Below the pieces are notes generated by a model that was given only the letters and a program-made list of their open reading frames with translations, ran no database searches and was not told the DNA's origin. A stretch of DNA of 64,000 nucleotides, taken from assembly GCF_036379515.1 (NCBI RefSeq), contig NZ_DASVGN010000036.1, positions 61,316 to 125,315 on the forward strand. Direction: 5' to 3'. Of the stretch, positions 63,035-64,000 are shown piece after piece. Source of the stretch: Castellaniella sp036379515 (GTDB taxonomy: Bacteria > Pseudomonadota > Gammaproteobacteria > Burkholderiales > Burkholderiaceae_B). Each line of letters starts with the position of its first letter. Position 1 is the first letter of the stretch. A program made the position numbers and the translations under genes.

Positions 63035-63067
63035 AAAAAAGCCCGCCTTGTTCTACAAGACGGGCTT
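63035..63067 (-). terminator. Intrinsic terminator after the galactarate-dehydratase gene
   Basis: On the minus strand, stem AAGCCCG-n-CTTGT / ACAAG-n-CGGGCTT is followed by six T residues. It lies 39 bases past the stop of the minus-strand gene and may also stop read-through from the importer operon. Confidence 0.85.
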
Positions 63068-63105
63068 CGTCGTTCTGCGACGGTGACAGATACGGCCTCA
63101 GAACC

Positions 63106-64000
63106 CTACGGCTGCTTGCCGCACTCGAAGGTTTCCTTGGTCCAGGCACGGGCCTGTTCGCTGAGGCTGAAACCCAGACCCGGGCGGTCAGGGACCAGCA
63201 TGCGGCCCTCTTTCATGACCAGGCGCTCGTTGAAGAGCGGCTCCAGCCATTCGAAATGCTCCAGCCACGGCTCACGCGGGTAGGCTGCTGCCAGGTGCAG
63301 GTGGATTTCCATCGCGAAGTGCGGTGCCATGCTCAGGCCGTGATAATCCGCCAGCTGCATGACCTTCAGGAACTCGGTGATGCCGCCCACGCGCGGGGCA
63401 TCGGGCTGGACGAAATCGGATGCGCGCTTTTCGATCAGGTCGGCGTGCTCGCGGAAGCTGGTCAGCATCTCGCCGGTGGCGATGGGGGTATCGAACGCAG
63501 CGGCCAACGCCGCGTGGCCATCAGCGTCGTACGCATCCAGCGGCTCTTCGATCCACGTCAGGTTGTACTGCTCCAGAATGCGGCACATGCGCGCGGCCGC
63601 GGGGCGATCCCATTGCTGATTGGCATCGACCATGAGCGGAAAGGTGTCGCCCAGCTTCTTGCGCACGGCTTCGACCCGCTGCAGGTCGACGTTGCGATCC
63701 GGGTGACCGACCTTGATCTTGATGCCCCCCAGGCCACGCGCCAAAGAGGCATCGATGTTTTCCAGCACTTGCGGCAACGCGGTAGACAGGAACCCACCCG
63801 ACGTGTTGTACAGGCGCACTGAATCGCGGTGTGCGCCCAGCAGCTTGGCCAAGGGCAGCCCGGCCCGCTTGGCCTTCATGTCCCAGAGCGCGACGTCAAA
63901 GGGCGCAATCCCCTGCGCCGACAGGCCGCTGCGGCCTACCGAGGCTGCAGCCCAGCTGAGCTTGATCCAGAGGCGCTGGATGTCGCTGGGATCTTCGCCC
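63106..64000 (-). CDS. L-talarate/galactarate dehydratase-like enolase-superfamily protein, 5' end outside window
   Basis: About 298 C-terminal codons; the frame is open to the window edge, so ATG 63879 is internal. The motifs GGIKIKVGHPD (Lys-x-Lys base), MVDANQQWD, WIEEPLDAYD, IATGEMLTS, QPDAPRVGGITEFLKV and MAPHFAMEIHLHLA follow the talarate/galactarate dehydratase group of mandelate-racemase relatives. It gives the same type of product as GudD from the galactarate epimer, so both feed KdgD. It is convergent with the importer operon. Confidence 0.88.
   Translation of the reverse strand, partial: GEDPSDIQRLWIKLSWAAASVGRSGLSAQGIAPFDVALWDMKAKRAGLPLAKLLGAHRDSVRLYNTSGGFLSTALPQVLENIDASLARGLGGIKIKVGHPDRNVDLQRVEAVRKKLGDTFPLMVDANQQWDRPAAARMCRILEQYNLTWIEEPLDAYDADGHAALAAAFDTPIATGEMLTSFREHADLIEKRASDFVQPDAPRVGGITEFLKVMQLADYHGLSMAPHFAMEIHLHLAAAYPREPWLEHFEWLEPLFNERLVMKEGRMLVPDRPGLGFSLSEQARAWTKETFECGKQP

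Overview
This window looks like a chromosomal segment of a GC-rich betaproteobacterium, most likely Burkholderiales/Alcaligenaceae (Bordetella/Achromobacter relatives). The evidence is the protein sequences of ordinary genes (ilvD, ppc, nadE, queG, birA-bioY, sdaA) and a betaproteobacterial-type tRNA-Leu(CAA). No species can be named from sequence alone.

Layout. 1-947: end of an arsenic-resistance cluster (arsC tail overlapping arsH). 1130-2690: accessory DNA with a YdaS-like HTH gene, a promoter with a boxA-like antitermination site, an AlpA-like regulator and a stranded tRNA 3' end. 2691-25095: a complete 22.4-kb Tn7-like transposon, with TGT...ACA ends, 20/24-nt matching terminal inverted repeats, repeated TnsB-type end sites and a perfect 5-bp target duplication AAACA. 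Its core is a TnsA-TnsB fusion, TnsC and TniQ. It has no CRISPR-Cas and no TnsE. Its cargo is mostly conflict-type genes: a TrlF-like PHP/ABC-ATPase next to an FRG-domain protein, two DUF3883 proteins (one with a ScoMcrA-like head), a three-gene ABC-3C system with a candidate nuclease, a secreted glycine-rich adhesin-like protein, unknown small genes, and IS3, DsbA and HTH gene debris. 25096-26436: a HigB/HigA-type toxin-antitoxin pair and an ISL3 transposase remnant.

26437-33461: a LysR regulator divergent from a MexEF-OprN-like RND efflux operon. 33462-42449: MFS and IS3 debris, then a MipA/OmpV protein, TetR, aldo-keto reductase, cupin, birA and bioY with a putative BirA operator between them, a DUF6314 protein, an EamA exporter, queG and a small membrane protein. 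42505-53165: tRNA-Leu, a GlxA/AraC regulator, sdaA, a thioesterase, a luciferase-like oxidoreductase, nadE, ilvD, a Crp/Fnr regulator and ppc. These are followed by a tandem array of 35-bp hairpin units.

53374-64000: a sugar-acid (glucarate/galactarate/uronate) catabolic locus: SMP-30 lactonase, kdgD, a FadR-type GntR regulator, gudD, a four-gene ABC importer, an aldose-1-epimerase-like protein and a galactarate/talarate dehydratase cut by the window end. A shared motif, GTYATCATAY, lies before each transcription unit and is the likely GntR operator. The predicted flow is import, epimer/lactone handling, dehydration to 5-dehydro-4-deoxyglucarate by GudD or the galactarate enzyme, then KdgD to 2-oxoglutarate semialdehyde.
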